64,000 nt of DNA from Bradyrhizobium rifense (GTDB lineage Bacteria > Pseudomonadota > Alphaproteobacteria > Rhizobiales > Xanthobacteraceae): contig NZ_VSSS01000059.1 of NCBI RefSeq assembly GCF_008123425.1, positions 1-64,000 on the forward strand, given 5' to 3'. Of this stretch, positions 27,051-35,018 are shown in pieces; positions within the stretch are counted from its first letter, which is position 1; each line of letters starts with the position of its first letter. Under the pieces are notes generated by a model. The model was not told where the DNA came from. It searched no databases and saw only the letters and a list, made by a program, of their open reading frames with translations. The translations under genes were made by a program, and so were the position numbers.

Positions 27051-27665
27051 TTGGTCATGGCGAAAGGCACGAGCGATACGGCCGAGGGCGCGCCCCGACG
27101 CGGCCGGCCGCGCTCGATCGAGACCACCAACGCCATCCTCGAAAGCGCCTATACGCTGATGGCGACCACCGGCCTCGCCGCGACCACGATCGATGCCGTC
27201 GCGCGCCATTCCAACGTCTCCAAGATGACGATCTACAAATGGTGGCCGTCGCGGGAAGCGCTGCTGATCGACGCCTTTCTCCATCACGCCGCGCAAATGC
27301 TGCCGCTGCCCCCGGTGAGTGCGGGTACGCCCGCGGCGCGCGCGCGCCGCCATGCTGTCGCCTATGCCGAGGCCTTGCAGGGCGAGTTCGGCAAGGTGCA
27401 GCTTGCGGTCATCTCCGAATGCATCTCCAAGACCGGCTCGGCGGAGCTGTTCTATGCCCGCTACCTCCAGTTCCGCCGCGACGCACTGGTGGAGATGATC
27501 GCGACCGGCCAGCGTGACGGCAGCATTTTGGCCGAGGCTCCGGCGGAGGATCTCTACGACGCCATCTATGGCAGCCTGTTCTATCGTTACGTCTTCGGCA
27601 TCGCGCCGATCACGTCCGCCTATGCACGCAACCTGGTCGATCTGGTGCTGCGCCCGAAGGGCTAG
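27051..27665 (+). CDS. TetR/AcrR family transcriptional regulator
   Basis: About 204 residues. The helix-turn-helix is near the N-terminus: RGRPRSIETTNAILESAYTL, then TTGLAATTIDAVARHSNVSKMTIYKWWPSREALL. The C-terminal ligand domain resembles the TetR_C_11-like group (AEALQGEFGKVQLAVISECISK). The start is ambiguous: a TTG here has GGAGAG 6 bases upstream, an ATG two codons later has none at a good distance. Its target is unknown; the gene is convergent with the kinase gene and their stop codons overlap in CTAG. Confidence 0.88.
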   Translation: MVMAKGTSDTAEGAPRRGRPRSIETTNAILESAYTLMATTGLAATTIDAVARHSNVSKMTIYKWWPSREALLIDAFLHHAAQMLPLPPVSAGTPAARARRHAVAYAEALQGEFGKVQLAVISECISKTGSAELFYARYLQFRRDALVEMIATGQRDGSILAEAPAEDLYDAIYGSLFYRYVFGIAPITSAYARNLVDLVLRPKG

Positions 27666-29353
27666 CGTACCGGCTTCACCGGTTGCGATAGTTTTTCCGT
27701 GCGGTCGCGCTCGGTCATATCCACGACCGTCTCCATCGGCGCGGTCAATTCATAGACATAGGAGACATCCGTGAAGTAGCGCTTGGCGGTGCCGCCGAGC
27801 GCTTCGGGCGCAACGCGATCGAGCAGGATCAGACCGAAATCCGAATCCGGCCGGCGCGTCGCCTCGCTGGTGTTGAACTCCTCCCAGCGGAAATGAAACA
27901 CCGTCTCGGGCTCCTCGCCCGTCACCGTCCAGTTTGCGGTGATGTGCGGATGCTTGCCGACCAGCGACAGGCCTTCGTCCGAGTGCGAGGCAAGCTCGAA
28001 GAACAGCAGCGACAGGCTCTGGGCGGCGCGCGCGCTGACGGCGATATCCGGGCCACTGACGGCGATGCGATCGGCATGCGGAATGGCGCGCGCTTCGAAC
28101 AGGCCCTTCAGCTTGACGCCCTGCCACTGGCTCTCGCTGAGCAGCGAGACCACGTTCGACATGGCGTGGATGCGGCCGATCAAGAGCTCGCGCGCGACAT
28201 CGATGTCCGAGCCGTGGCGCAGCGTGCGCGTCACGATCGACTGGATCACCGCGAGGATGTTCTTGACCCGGTGGTTGAGCTCGTCGATGACCGCCGTCAG
28301 CCGCCGCTCGAAGCCGATCCGTACCTGGATCTCGCGGCTGAGCCTTAAGTTATTGTAGGCGACGTAACCGAACAGGCCGCAGACCATCGCGGTGATGGCG
28401 AAGCCGATCGCCGCGACGATGATGGCGGTCTGCTCGGCGCGCCGAGCCGAGTTGGTCTTGGCGTAATAGCCGAGCTGCCAGTCGCGGCCGCCGAAGCTGA
28501 TGGTGCGCGTCGCCGACGGGGCCGGCCCATCCGGCGTCGTCATGCGGGTGGAGACGACGCCCTGGTCGTTGGCAACGAGCTCGCTGCCTTCCTTGCGCGG
28601 GTCCTTCAGCGCCACCGAGAACAACGACAGATCGTCATTGGTCAGCATCAGCGAAGCCAGCTCGTAGGAAAAGGTGACGAAGCCGGCCGGCTCGGTGGCG
28701 CCCTCGGGTATGACGGGGGCGGCCACGATGACGCCGATCGGCCCGTTGTCGCGCAAGAGCGGTATGGGGTCGGAGGCAACCGACCGCTTCTCGACCCTGG
28801 CACGCGTCAGCATGGCGTTGCGAACCGGCTCGTCATCGTAGCTGCGGCCCGGCAGCGCCTTGGTCTCGTCGCTGCGCGGCTCGAGGTCCATCAGCACGTC
28901 GATCGGCTGGGTCAGCCTTGCCGGGTTGATCGGCTTGTCGCTGTAGTCACGAATCTGCGGTTTCGGGAAGCCGGCGGCAGCAATCGCGGTCTGCGCCGCA
29001 GCGAGCTCGCTCGGCTGCAGTCGGGCGACCCAGCCAGCCACCACGAAATCGGTCTTGAAGGCGTAGATCGCCGAGCGCAGCGGCTCCAGCATGTTGGGCT
29101 TCAGCACCGACGGCGCGCGGAACAGGCCTGAGGCGACGCGCGCCAGCAGCTCGCGCTCGGTCGACCTGTCCTGGACGAGGCTCGCATGAACGTCGATCGC
29201 GCGGGCCAGCGCAATCCGGTCCAGCGCCAGCTCCTGGTCGTGGACGCGATAGGCCGCAAGCCCGGAGAGCAAGGCCCCGAGCAGAGCGATGAAGCCGATG
29301 ATGAAACCCAGCCGGACCACGCGACTACTCAGGCGAAGGCAGGAGGTCGGCAA
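27662..29353 (-). CDS. HWE-type sensor histidine kinase with periplasmic sensor and unusual ATP-binding region
   Basis: About 563 residues. A membrane helix near residues 14-34, a ~270-residue CHASE-like extracytoplasmic sensor (KPNMLEPLRSAIYAFKTDFVVAGWVARL...), and a second helix near 308-330. The H box ELNHRVKNILAVIQSIV is that of HWE/HisKA_2 kinases and the WEE of FRWEEFN fits the HWE signature. The N box, normally E-L-A-T-N-A-x-K-Y-G, reads ELASHSDEGLS: the Mg-binding Asn is missing and the motif is two residues shorter. So phosphorylation activity is doubtful. No response regulator is adjacent. The start, a TTG, is uncertain; a GTG 11 codons on is possible. Confidence 0.8.
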   Translation of the reverse strand: MPTSCLRLSSRVVRLGFIIGFIALLGALLSGLAAYRVHDQELALDRIALARAIDVHASLVQDRSTERELLARVASGLFRAPSVLKPNMLEPLRSAIYAFKTDFVVAGWVARLQPSELAAAQTAIAAAGFPKPQIRDYSDKPINPARLTQPIDVLMDLEPRSDETKALPGRSYDDEPVRNAMLTRARVEKRSVASDPIPLLRDNGPIGVIVAAPVIPEGATEPAGFVTFSYELASLMLTNDDLSLFSVALKDPRKEGSELVANDQGVVSTRMTTPDGPAPSATRTISFGGRDWQLGYYAKTNSARRAEQTAIIVAAIGFAITAMVCGLFGYVAYNNLRLSREIQVRIGFERRLTAVIDELNHRVKNILAVIQSIVTRTLRHGSDIDVARELLIGRIHAMSNVVSLLSESQWQGVKLKGLFEARAIPHADRIAVSGPDIAVSARAAQSLSLLFFELASHSDEGLSLVGKHPHITANWTVTGEEPETVFHFRWEEFNTSEATRRPDSDFGLILLDRVAPEALGGTAKRYFTDVSYVYELTAPMETVVDMTERDRTEKLSQPVKPVR

Positions 29354-29620
29354 TAAACACGGAGCATATCAACGCCGCTCGAACGGCCATGTGCCGAAAC
29401 AGGGTGGACCCCAGTGGCAGAGATAATGACGGAGGAGGCATCTGTACGCAACTTCGGTCGCCGAAAAAGCTTAATCCGCCCGGCCGATCGTCTGGCCAAC
29501 AGCGGCTCTGCTCCGGGCACCGGAGGTAGATAATCGCCGTGTCCGAAATTTGTTCCGCTGATGCGGCTTTGCCTCAGACGTTAACGGCGGGAAATGCCTG
29601 CGCCATGTCGCCGCGGCCCG

Positions 29621-30244
29621 TCAGCCCGCCCGCTTCAATCCACCCTTGGTCTCGATGAAGCCGACGATGCGGTCGAGGCCCTCGCTCTTCTTCAGATTGG
29701 TCATGACGAAGGGGCGCTCGCCGCGCATGCGCCTGGCATCCGTGTCCATCTTCTCAAGGGAAGCACCGACATGGGGCGCGAGGTCGATCTTGTTGATGAC
29801 GAGAAGGTCGGAACGGGTGATGCCGGGGCCGCCCTTGGACGGGATCTTGTCGCCGGCGGCAACGTCGATGACGTAGATGGTGAGGTCGGCGAGCTCCGGG
29901 GAAAAAGTGGCAGCGAGATTGTCACCGCCGGATTCGATCAGCACGAGATCGAGCCCGGGGAATTTCGCGCGCATGTCGGCGACCGCAGCGAGATTCATCG
30001 AGGCGTCCTCGCGGATCGCGGTGTGCGGGCAGCCGCCGGTCTCGACGCCCGCAATGCGGTCCGGCGTCAGCGAGCCCGACCGCACCAGGAATTCCGCATC
30101 CCATTTGGTGTAGATGTCGTTGGTGATCGCGGCGATGTCGTAGCGCTCGCGCATGGTCTTGCAGAGCAGATCCATCAGCGCGGTCTTGCCCGATCCAACG
30201 GGGCCGCCGACGCCGACACGCAGGGGGCCGTGAGAAGTTGCCAT
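29621..30244 (-). CDS. ureG: Urease accessory GTPase UreG
   Basis: A 207-residue SIMIBI-class GTPase needed to load nickel into urease. P-loop GPVGSGKTALMD lies near residues 13-24, the nickel-site motif CPH (in GGCPHTAIREDAS) and ESGGDNLAATFSPEL follow, and NKIDLAP provides guanine specificity. No His-rich N-terminus is present; that function is carried by UreE's tail. It is the last gene of the urea cluster, 38 bases after ureF. Confidence 0.95.
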   Translation of the reverse strand: MATSHGPLRVGVGGPVGSGKTALMDLLCKTMRERYDIAAITNDIYTKWDAEFLVRSGSLTPDRIAGVETGGCPHTAIREDASMNLAAVADMRAKFPGLDLVLIESGGDNLAATFSPELADLTIYVIDVAAGDKIPSKGGPGITRSDLLVINKIDLAPHVGASLEKMDTDARRMRGERPFVMTNLKKSEGLDRIVGFIETKGGLKRAG

Positions 30245-30282
30245 GTAGTTGCTCTCTCTTGATCAGTTGAAGGCCGTATCGC

Positions 30283-31005
30283 TCACGAGCGAAACAACCG
30301 CGTATATTGTGTCTCGTGCCGCAGGCTGGCGAGATCGGCGCGGAAGGTTGCGCTGCCGAGGTCGTCCAATGTCGCGTTCAGTGCCCGATTGGCGGTTGCG
30401 GCGACAGCCGCTTCCAATTTCACCAGCACGCGCTGGCTGTCGGTCTGGCCGAGCGGAATGAGCCGGCTGGCTGCCGAGATCCAGTTCGAGACCAGCGCAT
30501 GCAGGAAGGCGTGCAGCGTCGGCGCCAGCGGCACGCCGTGCAGCGCCGCGACGACGCCGACGGCCACGGGATAGACCAGCGGTGTGCGGCAGGCCGCGAC
30601 CATGGCATCCAGGCCCTCGGCATCCCACGCCGCGCGGGAGATGTCGATGAACGCTCGCCCCTGCGAGGTCGTCTCGAGCTGCCGTTCGCGCGACGGCACG
30701 AAGGCAGCAGCAAGCTCGGCGACATCATTCAAGGCGGCGTCTTCACCGGCCTCGGCGGCGCGATAGGCGTGGACCAGAAACGTCGCATCGCAAACGCCGG
30801 AGCCGTCGCCGAGCATGGCATCCAGCCAATCGGCCAGCGTCGCGACGTCGGTGACGTCCCCCGCTTCGACCGCCCACTCGATGCCGCTGGAATAGGAGAA
30901 CCCGCCGACGGGAAACGCCGGCGACAGCCACGTCATCAGCCGGTACAGCGCCGCCGCCTCGCGCTCGGCGAGGTCGCCGTTACTGACCGGCTCATTTGTG
31001 GTCAT
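30283..31005 (-). CDS. ureF: Urease accessory protein UreF
   Basis: A 240-residue all-helical accessory protein that links UreD-bound apo-urease to UreG. Visible family segments are YRLMTWLSPAFPVGGFSYSSGIEWAVE near the N-terminus and VAALHGVPLAPTLHAFLHALVSNWISAASRLIPLGQTDSQRVL. The start overlaps the last codons of ureE by 14 bases. The frame is open far upstream, but there it only reads the opposite phase of the His-rich ureE tail and is not real coding sequence. A Met two codons earlier is an alternative. Confidence 0.94.
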   Translation of the reverse strand: MTTNEPVSNGDLAEREAAALYRLMTWLSPAFPVGGFSYSSGIEWAVEAGDVTDVATLADWLDAMLGDGSGVCDATFLVHAYRAAEAGEDAALNDVAELAAAFVPSRERQLETTSQGRAFIDISRAAWDAEGLDAMVAACRTPLVYPVAVGVVAALHGVPLAPTLHAFLHALVSNWISAASRLIPLGQTDSQRVLVKLEAAVAATANRALNATLDDLGSATFRADLASLRHETQYTRLFRS

Positions 31006-31621
31006 GAGCATGCTTGTGGCCGTGGCGATGGTCGGGATGATCGCAATGCTCGTCGTGGTGATGGTGATCGTGCCCATGGTCATGTGCGGCATGATCATGG
31101 GCATGGTGGTCGTGACCGTGATGATCATGATCGTGGTGACCATGGCCATGATCGTGGTGTCCGTGGTCGTCATGCCCGTGCGCATGGGCGGCCTCGGCAT
31201 AGGCCCCGCCTTCGGGATCGAACGGCGCCTCGATCTCGACCACCCGCGCGCCAAGCCCCTTCACCATGGCTTCGATGACGTGGTCGCGGCGAATGCGCAA
31301 GGCCTTGGCCATGAGCTGCGTCGGCAGATGGCGATTGCCGAGGTGCCAGGCGACACGGATGAGATGGTGCGGATCGTGGCCGCGGATCTCGAGCAGCGGC
31401 TCGGGTGCCGCGACCACTTCGACCAGTCTTCCGTCTTCCAGCACCAGCGCATCGCCGCCGCGCAGTGCAACGGCATTCTCCAGGTCGAGCAGGAATTCGA
31501 GGCCCCGCGTTCCCGTCATCGCCATGCGGCGGCGGTGCCGATCGTCGAAATCGAGCACGACCGTATCCGCCGGCGTTTCCGTGAAGCGGTGCTGTCCCTG
31601 AACCTGCGTTGCCCGGATCAT
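30992..31621 (-). CDS. ureE: Urease nickel chaperone UreE with very long His-rich tail
   Basis: A 209-residue nickel chaperone. The first ~140 residues are the normal UreE fold (peptide-binding then metal-binding domain; HLIRVAWHLGNRHLP contains the conserved metal-site His). The remaining ~64 residues are dominated by histidine and aspartate: I count 33 His, with one Cys (HCDH). This is much longer than the ~15-residue tail of the Klebsiella protein and could buffer many nickel ions. The gene is 6 bases after the quinol-monooxygenase-like gene and overlaps ureF. Confidence 0.95.
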   Translation of the reverse strand: MIRATQVQGQHRFTETPADTVVLDFDDRHRRRMAMTGTRGLEFLLDLENAVALRGGDALVLEDGRLVEVVAAPEPLLEIRGHDPHHLIRVAWHLGNRHLPTQLMAKALRIRRDHVIEAMVKGLGARVVEIEAPFDPEGGAYAEAAHAHGHDDHGHHDHGHGHHDHDHHGHDHHAHDHAAHDHGHDHHHHDEHCDHPDHRHGHKHAHDHK

Positions 31622-31627
31622 GCGCTA

Positions 31628-31927
31628 TTACCTCGTCTCGACCTTCTCGGGCGTGATGACTTCGATCTTCGGCGGCGCCGCGAAGCATTTCACCGCAACA
31701 CGGCCGAACGTCTTCATGTGCTCCTGGCCACGATGCGGCACCAGCGCCTCGGCGTTCTCCCACTGCTCGACGAACACCATCTTGGAGGGATCGGTGACGC
31801 TCTCGTGCAGATCGTAGGCGATATTGCCGGGTTCCTTCCGCGTCTCCTTGATGCAGGCGGTGGCGGCCGCAATGAATTCGGCGCGCGTTTCGGGCTTGAT
31901 GGTCAGGGTGGCAACGACGTAGATCAC
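31628..31927 (-). CDS. Putative quinol monooxygenase (ABM domain) in the urease operon
   Basis: A 99-residue single-domain ferredoxin-like protein of the antibiotic-biosynthesis-monooxygenase superfamily: VVATLTIKPETRAEFIAAA, CIKETRKEPGNIAYDLHES and FVEQWENAEALVPHR, typical of YgiN-like quinol monooxygenases. Usually dimeric and cofactor-free. GTG start with a strong GGGAGGA 6 bases upstream. It sits between ureC and ureE on the same strand, so it is cotranscribed with urease genes, but no role in urea metabolism is known to me. Confidence 0.85.
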   Translation of the reverse strand: MIYVVATLTIKPETRAEFIAAATACIKETRKEPGNIAYDLHESVTDPSKMVFVEQWENAEALVPHRGQEHMKTFGRVAVKCFAAPPKIEVITPEKVETR

Positions 31928-32063
31928 GAGAAATCCTCCCGGCTTTTCTTCTAAGGGTTAGATACCGGGCGGGACATTAGACCAGCCGGGATCGAACGCA
32001 AAACCGGAAAAGCCGCCCCCGGACATGCAGTGATGCGTCCGGGACATGCGTTGAGGCGCTATT

Positions 32064-33779
32064 TCAGTACATGAAATATCGCTGCGCCATTGGCAGCACC
32101 TCGGCGGGCGGACAGGTCAGAAGCTCGCCGTCGGCACGCACCTCATAGGTCTCCGGATCGACCTCGATATTGGGCGTGGCGTCGTTATGGATCATGCTCT
32201 TCTTCGAGATCTTGCTGCGGGTGTTCTGGACCGCATAGAGCTTCTTTTCGATACCGAGTTTTCGCGCCAGCCCACCGGTAATGGCTGCCTTTGAAGTAAA
32301 CACCACCGAGGACGCCGTGCGCGCCTTGCCGAAGGCGCCGAACATCGGCTGATAATGCACCGGCTGCGGCGTCGGAATCGAGGCGTTCGGGTCGCCCATG
32401 GGAGCTGCGACGATCATGCCGCCCTTGACGATGCAATCCGGCTTGACACCGAAGAAAGCCGGCGACCACAGCACGAGATCGGCAAGCTTGCCCTTCTCTA
32501 CCGAACCGATCAGCTTCGACACGCCATGCGCGATCGCCGGATTGATCGTGTACTTGGCGATGTAGCGCTTGACGCGAAAATTGTCGTTGTCCTTGCCTTT
32601 GTCCTGCGGCAGTGACCCGCGCTGCTTCTTCATCTTGTCGGCGGTCTGCCAGGTCCGGATGATGACCTCGCCGAGGCGGCCCATGGCCTGCGAGTCCGAG
32701 GACATCATCGAGAGCGCGCCGAGATCGTGCAGGATGTCCTCGGCGGCGATGGTTTCCTTGCGGATGCGGCTTTCCGCGAAGGCCAGATCTTCCGCAATCG
32801 AGGGATCGAGGTGGTGGCACACCATCAGCATGTCCAGATGCTCGTCGATGGTGTTGCGCGTGAACGGCCGCGTCGGATTGGTCGAGGACGGCAGCACGTT
32901 CTTCAAGCCGGCGACCTTGATGATGTCAGGGGCGTGACCACCGCCGGCACCTTCGGTGTGGAAGGCGTGGATGGTGCGGCCCTTGAACGCCTTGATGGTG
33001 TCCTCGACAAAGCCGGATTCGTTCAGCGTATCGGAATGCAGCATGACCTGAATGTCGTAATCGTCGGCCACCGACAGGCAATTATCGATTGCGGCCGGCG
33101 TGGTGCCCCAATCCTCGTGCAGCTTCAGCGCGCAGGCGCCGCCCTTGATCATCTCGACCAACGCGGCTGGACGCGACGCATTGCCCTTGCCAGAGATGCC
33201 GAGATTAACCGGGAAGGCATCGAACGACTGGATCATCCGCCCCATGTGCCAGGGGCCGGGCGTGCAGGTCGTGGCGAAGGTGCCGTGCGAGGGACCAGTG
33301 CCGCCGCCGAGCATCGAGGTGACGCCGCTCATCAGCGCGTGCTCGATCTGCTGCGGGCAGATGAAATGGATGTGGCTGTCGAAGCCGCCGGCCGTGAGGA
33401 TTTTTCCCTCGCCCGCGATCACGTCGGTGCCGGGGCCGATGATGATGGTGACGCCCGGCTGGATATCGGGATTGCCGGCCTTGCCGATCGCCGAAATCAT
33501 GCCCTCCTTGATGGCGACGTCGGCCTTGACGATACCCCAATGGTCGACGATCAGCGCATTGGTGATGACGGTGTCGGCCGCGCCCTGCTTGTTGGTGACC
33601 TGCGACTGGCCCATGCCGTCACGAATCACCTTGCCGCCGCCGAACTTCACCTCCTCGCCATAGATGGTGAAGTCCTTCTCGACCTCGATGATGAGATCGG
33701 TGTCGGCCAGCCGCACCTTGTCGCCGGTGGTCGGACCGAACATGTCGGCATAGACGGAACGCTTCATCTTGACGGACAT
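32064..33779 (-). CDS. ureC: Urease alpha (catalytic) subunit
   Basis: About 571 residues, full length for UreC. It hydrolyses urea to ammonia and carbamate at a di-nickel centre. All expected ligands are visible: DSHIHF (two His), the carbamylated Lys in CALKLHEDWG, HSDTLNESG, FHTEGAGGGHAPD (His), the flap MVCHHLD with its Cys and His, and MSSDSQAMGR (Asp). I start at the ATG one codon after a GTG, with GGGGC just upstream. ureC is separated from ureB by an HD-domain gene instead of directly following it. Confidence 0.97.
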   Translation of the reverse strand: MSVKMKRSVYADMFGPTTGDKVRLADTDLIIEVEKDFTIYGEEVKFGGGKVIRDGMGQSQVTNKQGAADTVITNALIVDHWGIVKADVAIKEGMISAIGKAGNPDIQPGVTIIIGPGTDVIAGEGKILTAGGFDSHIHFICPQQIEHALMSGVTSMLGGGTGPSHGTFATTCTPGPWHMGRMIQSFDAFPVNLGISGKGNASRPAALVEMIKGGACALKLHEDWGTTPAAIDNCLSVADDYDIQVMLHSDTLNESGFVEDTIKAFKGRTIHAFHTEGAGGGHAPDIIKVAGLKNVLPSSTNPTRPFTRNTIDEHLDMLMVCHHLDPSIAEDLAFAESRIRKETIAAEDILHDLGALSMMSSDSQAMGRLGEVIIRTWQTADKMKKQRGSLPQDKGKDNDNFRVKRYIAKYTINPAIAHGVSKLIGSVEKGKLADLVLWSPAFFGVKPDCIVKGGMIVAAPMGDPNASIPTPQPVHYQPMFGAFGKARTASSVVFTSKAAITGGLARKLGIEKKLYAVQNTRSKISKKSMIHNDATPNIEVDPETYEVRADGELLTCPPAEVLPMAQRYFMY

Positions 33780-33816
33780 CACAAGCCCCGTTTGCGTTTG
33801 AATTCCAATTCAGTGC

Positions 33817-34356
33817 TCACAGCGAGGCCCTCGCTGTTCGCACCATGTTGTCGAATGTCGTGTCGAGCCAGGCATTGCCGCCGCGGCAGCCGGCGACGAC
33901 CTGCTCGGCCCAGCCGGTGTAGTCGGCGAGGTCGTCGCGCTCTTCCGCGGTCGGATCGGAGTGAATGCGCGCGCCAATATTGCTGACCTTGTCGGCGATC
34001 TTGATCAGTTTTGCGCTTGCCGATTTCTTCGGCGCATCGACGACCTGCAGACGTCGCCGCTCGGCCTTCGGCAAGCTCATATTGTCGGTGCATTCGACGA
34101 CGAGAGAGGCGACACGGTCGGAGAATCTCTGCGCGAGCTCCTCGCGTGCGGTCTCGGTGTCCTCGATCACATCGTGCAGCCAGCCGGCCGCGACGAGCTC
34201 GGCATCAGCGCCATCGGTCGCGGCCGCCAGCAGGTTCGCGACCTCCGCGAGATGGTTGATATAAGGCTCATCTCCCCGCCCCTTGCGCGCCATGCCATTG
34301 TGCCGGCGCGCGGCCAGCTCAGCAGCTTCCGAGATGAGGCGCACGGCGGAGAGCAT
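33817..34356 (-). CDS. HD-domain hydrolase resembling small alarmone hydrolases, inside the urease operon
   Basis: A 179-residue soluble protein with the RelA/SpoT-type HD hydrolase pattern: ARRHNG...KG...PYINHLAEVA (first His), AAGWLHDVIEDT (the HD pair and the ED motif) and AKLIKIADKVSNIGAR (final Asp). No synthetase or regulatory domain is attached, so it is the size of a stand-alone (p)ppGpp hydrolase of the MESH1/SAH type. It begins 3 bases after the ureB stop and precedes ureC by 37 bases, all on one strand. Substrate is inferred from family resemblance only; other nucleotides are possible. Confidence 0.8.
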   Translation of the reverse strand: MLSAVRLISEAAELAARRHNGMARKGRGDEPYINHLAEVANLLAAATDGADAELVAAGWLHDVIEDTETAREELAQRFSDRVASLVVECTDNMSLPKAERRRLQVVDAPKKSASAKLIKIADKVSNIGARIHSDPTAEERDDLADYTGWAEQVVAGCRGGNAWLDTTFDNMVRTARASL

Positions 34357-34359
34357 GAA

Positions 34360-34665
34360 TCACAGCTTCCCCATCACGTCGCCACGAAAGCCGTAGATCG
34401 TCCTCTTGCCGGCAAGTGCGACCAGCTGGATGTCGCGGGTCTGGCCGGGTTCGAAGCGGACGGCGGTGCCGGCGGCGATGTCGAGGCGCATGCCGCGGGA
34501 CTTCCTGCGGTCGAACTTCAGCGCCGGGTTGGTCTCGAAGAAATGGTAGTGCGAGCCGACCTGGATCGGGCGGTCGCCGGTGTTGGCGACCGTCAGCGTC
34601 ACGGTCTTGCGGCCGGCATTGAGCTCGATCTCGCCGTCCTGGATGAAGAGTTCGCCGGGGATCAT
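34360..34665 (-). CDS. ureB: Urease beta subunit
   Basis: A 101-residue structural subunit. Family marks are MIPGELFIQDGEIELNAGR at the N-terminus, VANTGDRPIQVGSHYHFFETN in the middle and TAVRFEPGQTRDIQLVALAG. It packs with UreA and UreC in the urease trimer. Free-standing ureA and ureB genes are the usual rhizobial arrangement. AGGAGC lies about 8 bases before the ATG. Confidence 0.96.
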   Translation of the reverse strand: MIPGELFIQDGEIELNAGRKTVTLTVANTGDRPIQVGSHYHFFETNPALKFDRRKSRGMRLDIAAGTAVRFEPGQTRDIQLVALAGKRTIYGFRGDVMGKL

Positions 34666-34675
34666 GATCTCGCTC

Positions 34676-34978
34676 CTATCGGATCGGTTCGTGCACGGTG
34701 ACGAGCTTGGTGCCGTCAGGGAACGTCGCCTCGACCTGGATGTCGTGGATCATCTCGGGGATGCCTGGCATCACCTGGTCGCGGGTCAGCACCTGCGCGC
34801 CGGATTGCATCAGCTCGGCGACCGTGCGGCCGTCGCGCGCGCCCTCGAGGATGAAATCGGAGATGATCGCGATTGCCTCGGGATGATTGAGCTTGACGCC
34901 ACGGTCGAGCCTGCGGCGGGCCACGATCGCCGCCATCGAGATCAGAAGCTTGTCCTTTTCGCGGGGAGACAGGTTCAT
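34676..34978 (-). CDS. ureA: Urease gamma subunit
   Basis: A 100-residue structural subunit starting MNLSPREKDKLLISMAA, with GVKLNHPEAIAIISDFILEGARDGRTVAELM and the conserved PGIPEMIHDIQVEATFPDGTKLVTVH ending. Length matches the family exactly. GGAAGAG precedes the ATG by about 8 bases. It lies 40 bases after ureD and 10 before ureB. Confidence 0.96.
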   Translation of the reverse strand: MNLSPREKDKLLISMAAIVARRRLDRGVKLNHPEAIAIISDFILEGARDGRTVAELMQSGAQVLTRDQVMPGIPEMIHDIQVEATFPDGTKLVTVHEPIR

Positions 34979-35018
34979 GCGAAATCTCTTCCGTTCAACA
35001 CTTCAATTCAGCCAGCCA

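Noticed and set aside
31006..31254. 83-residue N-terminal extension of UreF rich in Met and Thr
   Set aside because: It reads the ureE tail in another phase; the UreF family begins close to the inner ATG, which overlaps the ureE end by only 14 bases.
30998..31954. Plus-strand frame starting with many Met/Val residues that resembles a membrane protein
   Set aside because: It is the complement of the His/Asp repeat of the ureE tail; CAT/GAT codons read backwards as ATG/ATC give false hydrophobicity.
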